A program made the position numbers and the translations under genes. Positions 24,701 to 33,406 of a DNA stretch of 64,000 nt are shown here, in pieces (position 1 is the first letter of the stretch; every line of letters begins with the position of its first letter). The DNA is from DATJLY01 sp963773665 (GTDB lineage Bacteria; Pseudomonadota; Alphaproteobacteria; ATCC43930; CGMCC-115725): assembly GCA_963773665.1 (NCBI GenBank), contig CAVZBZ010000001.1:1178001-1242000 (forward strand), written 5' to 3'. The notes under the pieces were generated by a model. That model saw nothing but the letters and a program-made list of their open reading frames with translations. It did no database searches and was not told where the DNA came from.

Positions 24701-25894
24701 ATGAAATCAGCGGAGCGGAGCGCGGCAGGCGATCGCCTTTCGCACGAGGAGGCGGTGCGACGCGCGCGCGAACTGGCGCCCGCCATCGCCGAGCGCGCGC
24801 GCCGGGCGGAGCTCGAGCGGCGCGTGCCGCTCGAATCGATCGAGGCGTTCGTTGCCGCAGGGCTCGGGCGTATTCTCCAGCCGCGCCGCTTCGGCGGCTA
24901 CGAGATCAGCCACGATGCGGCCTTCGATGTCGCCGTCGAAATCTCCGCGGCGTGCGGCTCGACCGGCTGGTGCACGAGCCTCCTCAACATGCACGATTGG
25001 TTTCTCGCGGCGTTCCCCGAGGAGGCGCAGCACGATGTCTGGCGCGATACGCCCGATGTGAATCTGGCCGGCGCCATTTCGCCCTTGGGCGGCAAGGCCG
25101 CGCCGGTGGACGGCGGCTACCGCCTCTCCGGACATTGGGGCTGGGCGAGCGGCATCGACCACTGCACGTGGGTGATCGCCACCGCCATGGCCGGCACGCG
25201 CGACGGCGCGCAGGAGGCGCGCGGCTTCGTCATTCCGGCGCAGGAATGCCGGATCAAGGACAACTGGTTCAATGTCGGCCTCAAAGGCACCGGCAGCAAA
25301 GAGATCATGGTCAACGATGTCTTCGTCCCCGCGCACCGCAGCCTGTCGATGGCCGATCTTAGGGAGGCGAGAAGCCCTGGATTGCAGGTGAATGAGGGGC
25401 CGCTCTATCGCGTGCCGCTCATCGCGCGGAACTACGCGCTTGCGGCGCCCGCGCTCGGCATTGCCCGCGGCGCGTTCGCGAATTGGGTCGAATGGACGCG
25501 CACGCGGGTGGCGAGCTTCACCGGACAAGCCGTCGCCGAGCAGGGCTCGATCCAGACCGACATCGCGGACGCCGAAGCGCAATTGGATTCGGCGGAATTC
25601 CTGATGCGGCGGAATCTCGGCTTCATCCGCGAGGGCAAGCCGGTCGATCTCGCGACGCGCGCGCTCTGCGCCTATGCCAACGCGCATGCGGTTCAGGCGA
25701 TCTGCGGTGCGGTTCAAACCCTCTTTCGCGTGAGCGGCTCGCGCGGCATGTATGACGAGAGCCCGATCCAGCGCGCCTGGCGCGACGTGCATACGCTCGC
25801 CTCGCATGTGTCGCTGAACCCCGGAGCGGCCGGTCAGCTCCGCGGGCGCGCGCTGCTGGGCGTGCCACGGGATCCAAAAGTGCAGACGTACTGA
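24701..25894 (+). CDS. Acyl-CoA-dehydrogenase-like flavin monooxygenase (DszC/HsaA/HpaB-type)
   Basis: 397-residue flavoprotein of the acyl-CoA dehydrogenase fold used by FMNH2-dependent hydroxylases. ISAACGSTGWCTSLLNMHDW, the strand WGWASGIDHCTWVIATAM and NWFNVGLKGTGSKEIMV are diagnostic for this monooxygenase branch, and the catalytic carboxylate base of true dehydrogenases is not evident. ATG at 24701 (MKSAERSAAGDRLSHEEAV) is preferred. Such enzymes oxidise phenols, sterane rings or thiophenes with a separate flavin reductase, none of which is seen here. It transcribes away from the dioxygenase/exporter genes. Confidence 0.85.
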   Translation: MKSAERSAAGDRLSHEEAVRRARELAPAIAERARRAELERRVPLESIEAFVAAGLGRILQPRRFGGYEISHDAAFDVAVEISAACGSTGWCTSLLNMHDWFLAAFPEEAQHDVWRDTPDVNLAGAISPLGGKAAPVDGGYRLSGHWGWASGIDHCTWVIATAMAGTRDGAQEARGFVIPAQECRIKDNWFNVGLKGTGSKEIMVNDVFVPAHRSLSMADLREARSPGLQVNEGPLYRVPLIARNYALAAPALGIARGAFANWVEWTRTRVASFTGQAVAEQGSIQTDIADAEAQLDSAEFLMRRNLGFIREGKPVDLATRALCAYANAHAVQAICGAVQTLFRVSGSRGMYDESPIQRAWRDVHTLASHVSLNPGAAGQLRGRALLGVPRDPKVQTY

Positions 25895-25911
25895 AGCGCC
25901 GCCGCCAAGCG

Positions 25912-26562
25912 CTAGTGATGAAACCACCAGTTCTCTTCGTTGATCGAGTAATAGGGCCGGTAGTGGTGGATGTTGTCCGCGTTCGTGACGTCGCGGATCT
26001 GGTTGTCGAGCACCAGGATCTGATCGTTGAAATAGACCGCGGCGATCGCATGATCGGCGCTGAGGTTCATGTCGCGCACGACGACGAGGCGCAACGCGTC
26101 AACCGGCCAGCCGAGATACCTGAGCGACATGTATTTGGCGATCGCATAATCCTTGCAGTCGCCGCTTTTGTGCAGGAATTCGAGCGGCGCCTCCCAATAA
26201 TTCGCCCGGCCCCAATTGGTGATGTCGTCGATATAGGGGAACTTGTTCATGTAGGCGTTGACCCGATCGAGCTGGTCGCGCCGGTCGAGACCCCTCAGGC
26301 CGTCGAGGAAGCGGTTCCACTGCTTTAGGTGACAGAGCTGCTCGTCCGGCGCTTCGCACACATCCGCGAACGGCTCGGGCGTGGTGCGCATGCGCTCCAT
26401 CATGCCCGTCCAGTGCGTCAGCGGGGCGAGGTTGCTGCTGCGAATTTCGGACGTTCCGAAAAGATGCCATTGGCTCTCTGCCCGCGCGCCGTGGGCGCCG
26501 AAGAGCGCCCCGGCCGCGAGCGCGGCAACCGCATACATCCGTATAATTCGCGCCCGACACAT
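25912..26562 (-). CDS. Transglutaminase-like cysteine protease (BTLCP, LapG-related)
   Basis: 216-residue periplasmic protease. An N-terminal signal (YAVAALAAGALFGAHGARA) precedes the domain. The triad is Cys136 in KSGDCKDYAIAKY, His171 in LSADHAIAAVY and Asp186 in VLDNQIRD. LapG enzymes cleave large adhesins at the cell surface, releasing biofilm, and are held inactive by a membrane cyclic di-GMP receptor, LapD, in other bacteria. No adhesin or LapD with GGDEF/EAL is present here. The gene diverges from a membrane protein with a degenerate HD-GYP domain, which could play the LapD-like role. Confidence 0.88.
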   Translation of the reverse strand: MCRARIIRMYAVAALAAGALFGAHGARAESQWHLFGTSEIRSSNLAPLTHWTGMMERMRTTPEPFADVCEAPDEQLCHLKQWNRFLDGLRGLDRRDQLDRVNAYMNKFPYIDDITNWGRANYWEAPLEFLHKSGDCKDYAIAKYMSLRYLGWPVDALRLVVVRDMNLSADHAIAAVYFNDQILVLDNQIRDVTNADNIHHYRPYYSINEENWWFHH

Positions 26563-26669
26563 CCGAAATTGCCGCCTCGTGCAATTTGAGTTAGATCATA
26601 ATCCCGGTCGATCGAAACGGCAGCATCGCTTTATGGTTAGCAGCCCCAAAAGAGTGGGTAGCGAGCGCG

Positions 26670-28820
26670 ATGGCAATGTCTGACGGCAAGACTTCGGGCG
26701 TGCCGAAACAATCGAGCCGCGTCCGGCCGGTGATGGCGATTGCCGTGACGGCGGGCGTGCTGGCGGTCGCGCTCGGGGTCGCCTTGGTGTTTCGCTTCGT
26801 CGGCCAGGAGCGCGACCGCGACATCACCAATTGGCAGGTCCGGCTCGGCATCGTCGCCGACAGCCGCACGGCCGCGATCAAGTCATGGGTGGCGCAGCAA
26901 TGGAGCGATCTCGACACGATCGCCAACAACAATTCGGCGCGTCTCTTCATGACCGAGCTGAAAATGGCGTCGGGCGACCTGAAGAACGTGCCCGACGGTC
27001 AAAGCCAGGTGCAATACATCGACAACCTCCTGGTGTTCACGGCGGCGCAAAGCCGCTTCGCGGCGCAGACCGCCGAACCGAACCTGCCGGTGAACATCGC
27101 GCGAACCGCCACGTCGGGCCTCGCGCTCTTCGATCTCGCCGGCCGGCTTGTCGTCGCGACGCGGGGAACGCCGTCGGGCGAAGCCTGGGTCGAGCCGTTC
27201 CTGGCCGGCGCGGCAAAAGCCAAGAATGCGCTGCGCGACCTCTCGATCGACGCAGCCGGGAATCCGGCGATGGCCTTCCTCATGCCGATCTTTGCGGTGC
27301 AGGGCGACGCGACGCCGGACGAGCAGGTCGGCTGGGTTCTGGGCGTCAAGCAGGTCGCGCCGGAGCTCTACCCGCTCCTGCGCCAGCCGGGCGACACCGC
27401 GCGCACGGCAGACGCCCTGTTGGTGCGGCAGGCGGACGGCAATGTCGAATACCTGTCGCCGCTCCCGGAATACAAGCCGCTGTCGCTGCGGCTTTCGACC
27501 GCGACGCCTGGGCTCGCGGAGAGCCAGGCGCTGCGCGCGCCAAACGCCTTCGGCCTGGCGCGCGACTATCGCGGCGTCGATGTCCTTTACACAAGCCGGC
27601 GCATCGACGGCGTGCCGTGGGTTCTCGTCTACAAGATCGACCGCGCCGAAGCCTTGGCCGACAGCGACCAGCGTGCGGTCCGGCTCCTTGGCATTTTCCT
27701 TCTGGCGATCCTATTGGGCGCCACGACGCTTGTGGCAGTGTGGCGCCACGGCGCCTCGCGCCGCGCCGAACTTGCGGCGGCGCGATATCGCGATCTAGCG
27801 GCCCGGTTCGAGCAGCAGACGAATCTTCTGCGGCTCGTCACCGACGGCCAGCCGAATTCGATCTTCATCACCGACGAGGAGGGACGCTACACCTTCGCCA
27901 ACCGCCGCGCCGCCGCGCAAGCGGGGATTTCCGCCGAGGAAATGCTCGGCAAGTCGCTTGCCTCGGTGATGGGGCCGGCCAAGGCCAGCCGCTACATCGA
28001 TCTGAACCGGCGCGCTTGGCAAACTGGCGGCGTGGTCGAGGATCTGTCGCGCAGCAGCGACGGCGCGGCGCTGAGCGTCCTCCATTCGCAGCACATGCCG
28101 CTCGAGCTCATGCCCCACAAGGACCGCGGCGTCCTCGTCATCGAGGAAGACCTTTCCGAGCTCACCGCCGAACAGGAGCGGCGCAGAGCCACGCTCGACC
28201 GGCTCGCGAACTGCCTCATCTCGCTCGCCGATCGGCGCGATCCGGCGGCGGCAGGACATTCCGCCTTCGTCTCGATCGTGGCGCGGGCCGTGGCCGAGGA
28301 AATGGCGCTCGAGCCGGTTTTGGTCGAAACCGTGGAAATGGCGGGCCGGCTCATGAATCTGGGCAAGATCCTTGTGCCCAGGAGCATTCTCACGCGGGCC
28401 GGTCCGCTGACCGCCGGCGAGCTCGACCAATTGCATGACAGCCTGCTCGAGGCCACGCGCTTTCTCGATGGCGTCGAGTTCGATGGGCCGGTCATCGAGA
28501 CGTTGCGCCAATGCCAGGAGCACTGGGATGGCAACGGGCGGCCCAATCATCTGAAAGCGCGCGAGATCATTCCGACCGCCCGGGTTCTCGCGGTCGCCAA
28601 CGCGTTCGTCGGGTTGTTGAGCCCGCGCGCCTATCGCGCGGTCCGGCTCACGACGGACAACGTCATCAGAATTCTGGTCGGCGAAATCGGCAGCAAGTTC
28701 GATCCGGCCGTGGTCGCCGCGCTCATCAACCATGTCGAGAACAAGGGCGCGCGCAGCGCCTGGACCGAACTCGCATCGCGGCCGGCAGACGCGGCGCCGA
28801 CGGTCATCGATCCGCCGTGA
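26670..28820 (+). CDS. Membrane PAS protein with degenerate HD-GYP domain
   Basis: 716 residues. TM1 (about 22-43), a long periplasmic region (about 45-335), TM2 (LLGIFLLAILLGATTLVAVW, about 340-362), a PAS domain (about 390-500, with ITDEEGRYTFANRRAAAQAG) and a C-terminal HD-GYP-like domain (about 525-690). The metal HD of HDxGK is replaced (MNLGK, M562-N563). The HHExxDGxGYP motif is reduced to H618-W-D-G-N-G-R-P. Cyclic di-GMP hydrolysis is therefore unlikely, while the fold may bind it. No GGDEF or EAL is present. It diverges from the BTLCP gene, so a receptor controlling that protease is an inference. Confidence 0.85.
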   Translation: MAMSDGKTSGVPKQSSRVRPVMAIAVTAGVLAVALGVALVFRFVGQERDRDITNWQVRLGIVADSRTAAIKSWVAQQWSDLDTIANNNSARLFMTELKMASGDLKNVPDGQSQVQYIDNLLVFTAAQSRFAAQTAEPNLPVNIARTATSGLALFDLAGRLVVATRGTPSGEAWVEPFLAGAAKAKNALRDLSIDAAGNPAMAFLMPIFAVQGDATPDEQVGWVLGVKQVAPELYPLLRQPGDTARTADALLVRQADGNVEYLSPLPEYKPLSLRLSTATPGLAESQALRAPNAFGLARDYRGVDVLYTSRRIDGVPWVLVYKIDRAEALADSDQRAVRLLGIFLLAILLGATTLVAVWRHGASRRAELAAARYRDLAARFEQQTNLLRLVTDGQPNSIFITDEEGRYTFANRRAAAQAGISAEEMLGKSLASVMGPAKASRYIDLNRRAWQTGGVVEDLSRSSDGAALSVLHSQHMPLELMPHKDRGVLVIEEDLSELTAEQERRRATLDRLANCLISLADRRDPAAAGHSAFVSIVARAVAEEMALEPVLVETVEMAGRLMNLGKILVPRSILTRAGPLTAGELDQLHDSLLEATRFLDGVEFDGPVIETLRQCQEHWDGNGRPNHLKAREIIPTARVLAVANAFVGLLSPRAYRAVRLTTDNVIRILVGEIGSKFDPAVVAALINHVENKGARSAWTELASRPADAAPTVIDPP

Positions 28821-28873
28821 GTCCTCACCGCGCTCAGCGCATTGCCGCCGCTGGTCTGCTCGTCGCGCGCGGT

Positions 28874-28902
28874 TTGACAATCTCGCAGCCGCTCGCTACG
28901 GC
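28874..28902 (+). promoter_or_regulatory. Possible sigma-70 promoter for the SBP at 28967
   Basis: TTGACA at 28874-28879 is separated by 17 nt from TACGGC, a weak -10 (28897-28902). The SBP start is 65 nt beyond it. Position is sensible; the -10 match is poor. Confidence 0.3.
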
Positions 28903-28966
28903 CGGTTGATAAAGGCCGCCCCCGGGGAAAAGCGGGCACGGGGCCAATGCAGCGGTGGAGGAAACG

Positions 28967-29926
28967 ATGAGCAAAATCCATGTGCGTGGCGTGTTTCTCG
29001 CCGCGCTTGCCCTTGGCTGCGGATCGCCTTCGTTCGCGGCGACGACGCTGAGCGTCGGCAAGGCCGATGCGAATGCGTCGCCGATTCTGCCGGTGAATGT
29101 CGGCGACAAGCTCGGCATTTTCGCGAAGCACGGGCTCGACGTGAAGATCGCGGATTTCACCGGCGGCAGCAAACTGTCGCAGGCCATGGTGGCGGGCAGC
29201 ATCGATATCGGCGTGGGCGCCGGTACGGAACTGGCGTTCGTCTCGAAGGGCGCGCCGATGCTCGCCATCTGCGACGACGCGCCGCCCATCCCCTTCATCG
29301 GCATCGCCGTGCCGTATGATTCGCCGATCAAGTCGGTCGAAGGGCTCAAGGGCAAGAAGATCGGCATCTCGAGCGCCGGCTCGCTCACCGATTGGCTCGC
29401 GAAGGCGCTGGCAAAGCACGAGGGATGGGGACCCGATGGGGTGACGCCGGTCGCAATCGGCAATGGCGCCGCGGGCGTGATCGCCGCGTTCCGCACCCAG
29501 GCGGTCGATGCCGATATTTCCGTCACCTCGAACATCTTCAACTGGGAAGAAAAGAAGGAAGGGCGGCTCCTCATCCCGGTCTCGAACTATACCGGCAACA
29601 TCGCCGCCGGCACGATCTATGCGACGAAGCAAGTGATGTCGTCGAACCCCGACGCCGTTCGCGCCTTTCTTGCCGCCTGGCTCGAGACGATCGACTACAT
29701 GCGCAAGCACAAGGCCGAGACCGTCAAGATCGAGAGCGAAGCCACCGGCTATTCGGAAAGCGTCATGGCGAAGGAATACGACCTTACGATCGGCATGTTC
29801 AGCGCGGACTGCAAGTTCGACGCGGAGTCGCTCGCCAATCTGAAGCAGTCTTTCATCGACCAGAAACTCGTCGAGACGGCGCCCGACATGTCGAAGCTCT
29901 ATACCGAGGCCTTCCTGCCGAAGTAG
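28967..29926 (+). CDS. ABC transporter substrate-binding protein, NMT1/SsuA-like (orphan)
   Basis: 319-residue periplasmic binding protein. ATG at 28967 follows GGAGGAAAC; the signal peptide ends about SPSFAAT. Lobe motifs include LGIFAKHGLDVKIADFTGGS, SIDIGVGAGTELAFVSKGAP and KKIGISSAGSLTDWLAKALA. It is followed 11 nt later by an MDR oxidoreductase, then a thioesterase and an amidohydrolase, so the importer receptor is cotranscribed with catabolic genes rather than with an ATPase or permease. It must borrow another transporter or act as a sensor. Ligand unknown. Confidence 0.88.
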   Translation: MSKIHVRGVFLAALALGCGSPSFAATTLSVGKADANASPILPVNVGDKLGIFAKHGLDVKIADFTGGSKLSQAMVAGSIDIGVGAGTELAFVSKGAPMLAICDDAPPIPFIGIAVPYDSPIKSVEGLKGKKIGISSAGSLTDWLAKALAKHEGWGPDGVTPVAIGNGAAGVIAAFRTQAVDADISVTSNIFNWEEKKEGRLLIPVSNYTGNIAAGTIYATKQVMSSNPDAVRAFLAAWLETIDYMRKHKAETVKIESEATGYSESVMAKEYDLTIGMFSADCKFDAESLANLKQSFIDQKLVETAPDMSKLYTEAFLPK

Positions 29927-29937
29927 CGAGGCGAGCG

Positions 29938-30951
29938 ATGAAGGCAGCAGTCCTGCGCGAGCACGGCGGCCTCGACCGCATCGCGATCGAGCGCGACTTC
30001 CCGGATCCCGTCGCCGGGGAGGGCGATGTCGTCGTCGCGGTCAAGGCATGCTCACTCAACTATCACGACGTGTTCACACGCCGCGGCATGCCGGGCATCA
30101 GGGTCCAGATGCCGTGCATCATGGGGCTCGACGTGGCCGGCGAGATCGCCGAGATCGGCCCCGGCGTGAGCGGCTGGCGGAAGGGCGACCGGGTTCTGAT
30201 CGACCCGATCAACCGCGTCGAAGGCGGGCTCATGGGCGAGACCGTGCATGGCGGATTGGCCGAGCTGTGCCGCGCGCGGGCGCATCAGCTCGTCGCCATT
30301 CCCGACGGCGTCTCCTTTGCCGACGCGGCGGCGCTGCCGGTCGCCTACGGCACCGCCTTGCGCATGATGCGCGCGAACGGCCACGTCGCGGCCGGCGAGA
30401 AGGTGCTGATCCTCGGCGCGAGCGGCGGCGTCGGCGTGTGCTGCGTTCAGCTTGCGAAACTCGCCGGCGCCGAGGTCATCGCGTGTGCCGGGAGCGACGA
30501 GAAGGCGGCGCGGCTCGCGCGGCTCGGCGCCGACAAGACGATCAACTACACGAGCCACGATTTCGTCGAGGAGGTGCATCGCCTCTACGGCAAGCCGGCC
30601 CGGCGCGGGCGCGGCACGGATCGCGGCGTCAACGTGGTGGTGAACTTCACCGGCGGCGATACGTGGGTTAAGTCGCTGCGCTGTCTCAGGGTGGGCGGCC
30701 GCCTGCTGACCTGCGGTGCCACCGCGGGCTACGATCCGACCGAAGATTTGCGCTTCATCTGGACGTTCGAGCTGACGATCAAGGGATCGAACGGCTGGAC
30801 GCGCGGCGACATCGTCGAGCTTCTGGAGCTCGTGCGCGACGCCAAGCTCGACGCTCTCGTCAACCGGACCTTTGCGCTCGACTACGTGCGCGAGGCGATG
30901 CGCGTCATCGAGGACCGCGAGGTGTTCGGCAAGATCGTGGTGACGCCATGA
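29938..30951 (+). CDS. MDR-family zinc-independent oxidoreductase
   Basis: 337-residue medium-chain dehydrogenase/reductase of the quinone oxidoreductase type. The N-terminal catalytic domain has CSLNYHDVFTRRGMPG, and the NAD(P)-binding region is VLILGASGGVGVCCVQLAKL. The usual structural-zinc cysteine set of alcohol dehydrogenases is not seen, so reduction of enones or quinones with NADPH is likelier than alcohol oxidation. The stop overlaps the thioesterase start as ATGA. It follows an SBP in an operon-like row at 28967-32281. Confidence 0.9.
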   Translation: MKAAVLREHGGLDRIAIERDFPDPVAGEGDVVVAVKACSLNYHDVFTRRGMPGIRVQMPCIMGLDVAGEIAEIGPGVSGWRKGDRVLIDPINRVEGGLMGETVHGGLAELCRARAHQLVAIPDGVSFADAAALPVAYGTALRMMRANGHVAAGEKVLILGASGGVGVCCVQLAKLAGAEVIACAGSDEKAARLARLGADKTINYTSHDFVEEVHRLYGKPARRGRGTDRGVNVVVNFTGGDTWVKSLRCLRVGGRLLTCGATAGYDPTEDLRFIWTFELTIKGSNGWTRGDIVELLELVRDAKLDALVNRTFALDYVREAMRVIEDREVFGKIVVTP

Positions 30952-31376
30952 ATGACGCCGCCGGCCCCATGACGGTCGAGGAGCTGCAGGCCTATCTCGG
31001 CCGCTCGCCGTTCATCGCCTTTCTCGGGCTCACCGTGGTCGCGGCCGATCCGGAGCGCGGCGAGATCACCATGAGCTGCGCGATGCGCCCGGAGTTCGAG
31101 CGCCTTCGCGGCAGCGGTCAATGGCATGGCGGTCCGATCGCCGCGATCATCGACACGGTCGGCGACTATGCGCTGGTGATGTCGATGCGCCGCGCGCTGC
31201 CGACCGTCAATTTCCGCGTCGATTATCTACGCCCCGCCATCAACACCGTACTCACGACGACGGCGCGGGTCCGGCGGCTCGGCAAGAGCGTCGGCATCGT
31301 CGATGTCGATGTGTTCAACGCGGAGAAGGCGCTGGTCGCGATCGGGCGTGCGACCTACTCCACTCTGCCGGCCTGA
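30948..31376 (+). CDS. PaaI-family hotdog thioesterase
   Basis: 142-residue hotdog-fold acyl-CoA thioesterase of the PaaI branch. The active-site turn reads SGQWHGGPIAAIIDTVGDYAL, with HGG and a following Asp, then NFRVDYLRPA and TARVRRLGKSVGIVDVDVFN. Such enzymes release aryl- or acyl-CoA during aromatic breakdown. The start overlaps the preceding MDR gene as ATGA, indicating coupled expression. Its substrate would be a CoA-thioester in this pathway; none can be named. Confidence 0.9.
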   Translation: MNDAAGPMTVEELQAYLGRSPFIAFLGLTVVAADPERGEITMSCAMRPEFERLRGSGQWHGGPIAAIIDTVGDYALVMSMRRALPTVNFRVDYLRPAINTVLTTTARVRRLGKSVGIVDVDVFNAEKALVAIGRATYSTLPA

Positions 31377-31390
31377 GCGGAGCGCACGCC

Positions 31391-32281
31391 ATGCTCGAAC
31401 CGCACCAGCTGACGCGTCCCGCCTTCGCCGTACCCGAGGGCGCCGCCGATTGCCACATGCACGTGTTCGGCGCGACCGACCGCTATCCGCCGGCACCGGC
31501 GCGCGTCTATACGCCGCGGCCGGCGCCGTTCTCGGCGTGGCGGGCGATGGCCGCGCGTCTCGGCCTGTCGCGCGTCGTCTTCGTGCAGCCGAGCGCCTAT
31601 GGCACGGACAACCGGGCGATGCTCGACGCGCTCGCCGAGGCGGGAAGCGCGGGGCGCGGCATTGCCGTGATCGACGATCGGATTTCGGGCGAGCAGCTCG
31701 CGAGGCTCGCGCGCGCGGGCGTGCGCGGCGTCCGCCTCAACGTCAAGACGCACGGCGAGGACGGCAGCGCGCTGCGCCGGCATTTCGCGCACACGGCAGA
31801 GCGCATCGGCGCGCTCGGCTGGCACATCCAGATCTTCGCCGACCTGGCGGACGTCGCGGCGATCGCAGACCTCATCCGCGCGGCGGAGGTTCCGGTCGTG
31901 CTCGACCACATGGGCGGCGCGCGCGCAGCGGCCGGCACGGACCAGGACGGGTTCCGCACGCTCGTCGGTCTCCTCGGCGCCGGAAAATGCTGGGTCAAGC
32001 TTTCGGGGGCCTATCGCGTGTCGGATCAGGAGCCGCACTTCGCCGATTCGACGCCGATCGCCCGCGCGCTCGTCGCGGCCAATCCCGAGCGGCTCGTCTG
32101 GGGCACGGATTGGCCGCATCTCGGCAATCATGCGGCACAGCCCGGGACCGACGCGCCGCCCGCGATCTATCGCGATCTCGACGCGGGCCGGCTCCTCAAT
32201 TTATTGGCGGAGGCCGCGGGCGATGCGGCGAATCTCCGCCGCATCCTGGTCGACAACCCGGCGCTTCTCTACGGCTTCTAG
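31391..32281 (+). CDS. Amidohydrolase, 2-pyrone-4,6-dicarboxylate lactonase-like
   Basis: 296-residue TIM-barrel metal-hydrolase. The N-terminal metal motif is DCHMHVFGATDRYPP, typical of PDC-lactonase-like members, with VRLNVKTHGEDG, VVLDHMGGA and the terminal WGTDWPH aspartate. It hydrolyses lactones or related cyclic esters. Start at ATG 31391 (MLEPHQLTRPAFAVPEG). Together with the thioesterase and MDR gene it forms a catabolic operon. Its stop TAG shares a CTAG tetranucleotide with the convergent MetE-like gene. Confidence 0.88.
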   Translation: MLEPHQLTRPAFAVPEGAADCHMHVFGATDRYPPAPARVYTPRPAPFSAWRAMAARLGLSRVVFVQPSAYGTDNRAMLDALAEAGSAGRGIAVIDDRISGEQLARLARAGVRGVRLNVKTHGEDGSALRRHFAHTAERIGALGWHIQIFADLADVAAIADLIRAAEVPVVLDHMGGARAAAGTDQDGFRTLVGLLGAGKCWVKLSGAYRVSDQEPHFADSTPIARALVAANPERLVWGTDWPHLGNHAAQPGTDAPPAIYRDLDAGRLLNLLAEAAGDAANLRRILVDNPALLYGF

Positions 32282-33381
32282 CCCCAGATCTCCTTGGCGA
32301 GATCGACGATGCGGCGGAGCTTCGCCCATTGCTCCTCCTCGGCGAGCGTATTGCCCTCCTCGGTCGAGGCGAAGCCGCATTGCGGCGAAAGACAGAGCTG
32401 GCCGAGCGGGGCGAATTTCGTCGCCTCCTCGATGCGCCGCTTGATGAGATCGGCGCTTTCGAGGACGCCCGTCTTGGTCGTGACGAGGCCCAATACGGCG
32501 ACGCGGTCCTTCGGCATGCGCATCAGCGGCTCGAACCCGCCGGCGCGATCGGTGTCGTACTCCATGAAATAGCCGTGCACCTTGATCCGGTCGAACAGGA
32601 TCTCGGCGACGGGGTCGTAGCCGCCGGTGCCCATGAAGGTCGATTTGTAGTTGCCGCGGCAGAGATGCATGGCGATGGTCATGTCGGTGGGCACGTCGGA
32701 CATCGCCTCGTTGATGAGATCGCCATAGATCTCGCCGAGTTTTTTGGGATCGTCGCCCTGGTCCTTGACGCGCTGGCAATAGGCCGGATCGCACAGCATG
32801 GCGATGAACACCTCGTCGAGCTGGAGATAGCGGCAACCGGCGTCGGCGAAGCCGCGCACCGCCTTGCGGTAGGCCGCGCCCAGATCGGCGAAGAAATTGT
32901 CGATCGAGGGATAGGCCTGGCGGCTGATCGGGCCGCTGCCGCTGCGGCCATAAAGCGCCGAGGGCGCCGGGATCGTCATCTTCGGCGTCCGGTCGGTATG
33001 CGCCGCAACGAACTTGAAATGCTCGACCATCGGATGGACGCCGCTGAGGCCGACCTTGCCCACGACGCGCACGCCCTGGGCGCGCGTCTGCGTCCCCTGG
33101 AAGCCGATGCCCTGTTCCATCTCGTACCATTCGACGCCGTCGAGCCCGGCGAGGAAATCGAGATGCCACCACGAGCGGCGGAACTCGCCGTCGGTGATGG
33201 CATTGAGCCCGACCTCGGCCTGCTTCGCGATGATTTTTTGGATCTCGCGGTCCTCCACTTCCTTGAGCGCGGCTTGCGTTATCTCGCCCTTGGCGCGTTT
33301 TGCGCGCGCGTCGCGCAAGGGCGCCGTGCGCAGCAGGCTGCCGACATGATCGGCGCGAAACGGCGGCTTGGTGCGCTGCAT
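32278..33381 (-). CDS. MetE-like cobalamin-independent methyltransferase, C-terminal type
   Basis: 367-residue protein equal to the C-terminal half of MetE. The zinc ligands of that half are all present: H and C in AMHLCRGNYKST, E in YFMEYDTDRAGGFEP, and C in LCLSPQCGFAST. The start MQRTKPPFRADHVGSLLRT is the typical MetE-C N-terminus and is preceded by GGAGGGAA. It lacks the N-terminal MetE domain, so it may methylate homocysteine from an unusual donor or act as a catabolic O- or S-demethylase. Context is catabolic, not methionine synthesis. Another family member is at 56117. Confidence 0.85.
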   Translation of the reverse strand: MQRTKPPFRADHVGSLLRTAPLRDARAKRAKGEITQAALKEVEDREIQKIIAKQAEVGLNAITDGEFRRSWWHLDFLAGLDGVEWYEMEQGIGFQGTQTRAQGVRVVGKVGLSGVHPMVEHFKFVAAHTDRTPKMTIPAPSALYGRSGSGPISRQAYPSIDNFFADLGAAYRKAVRGFADAGCRYLQLDEVFIAMLCDPAYCQRVKDQGDDPKKLGEIYGDLINEAMSDVPTDMTIAMHLCRGNYKSTFMGTGGYDPVAEILFDRIKVHGYFMEYDTDRAGGFEPLMRMPKDRVAVLGLVTTKTGVLESADLIKRRIEEATKFAPLGQLCLSPQCGFASTEEGNTLAEEEQWAKLRRIVDLAKEIWG

Positions 33382-33406
33382 GGTATTCCCTCCGCTGAAG
33401 GCCTGA

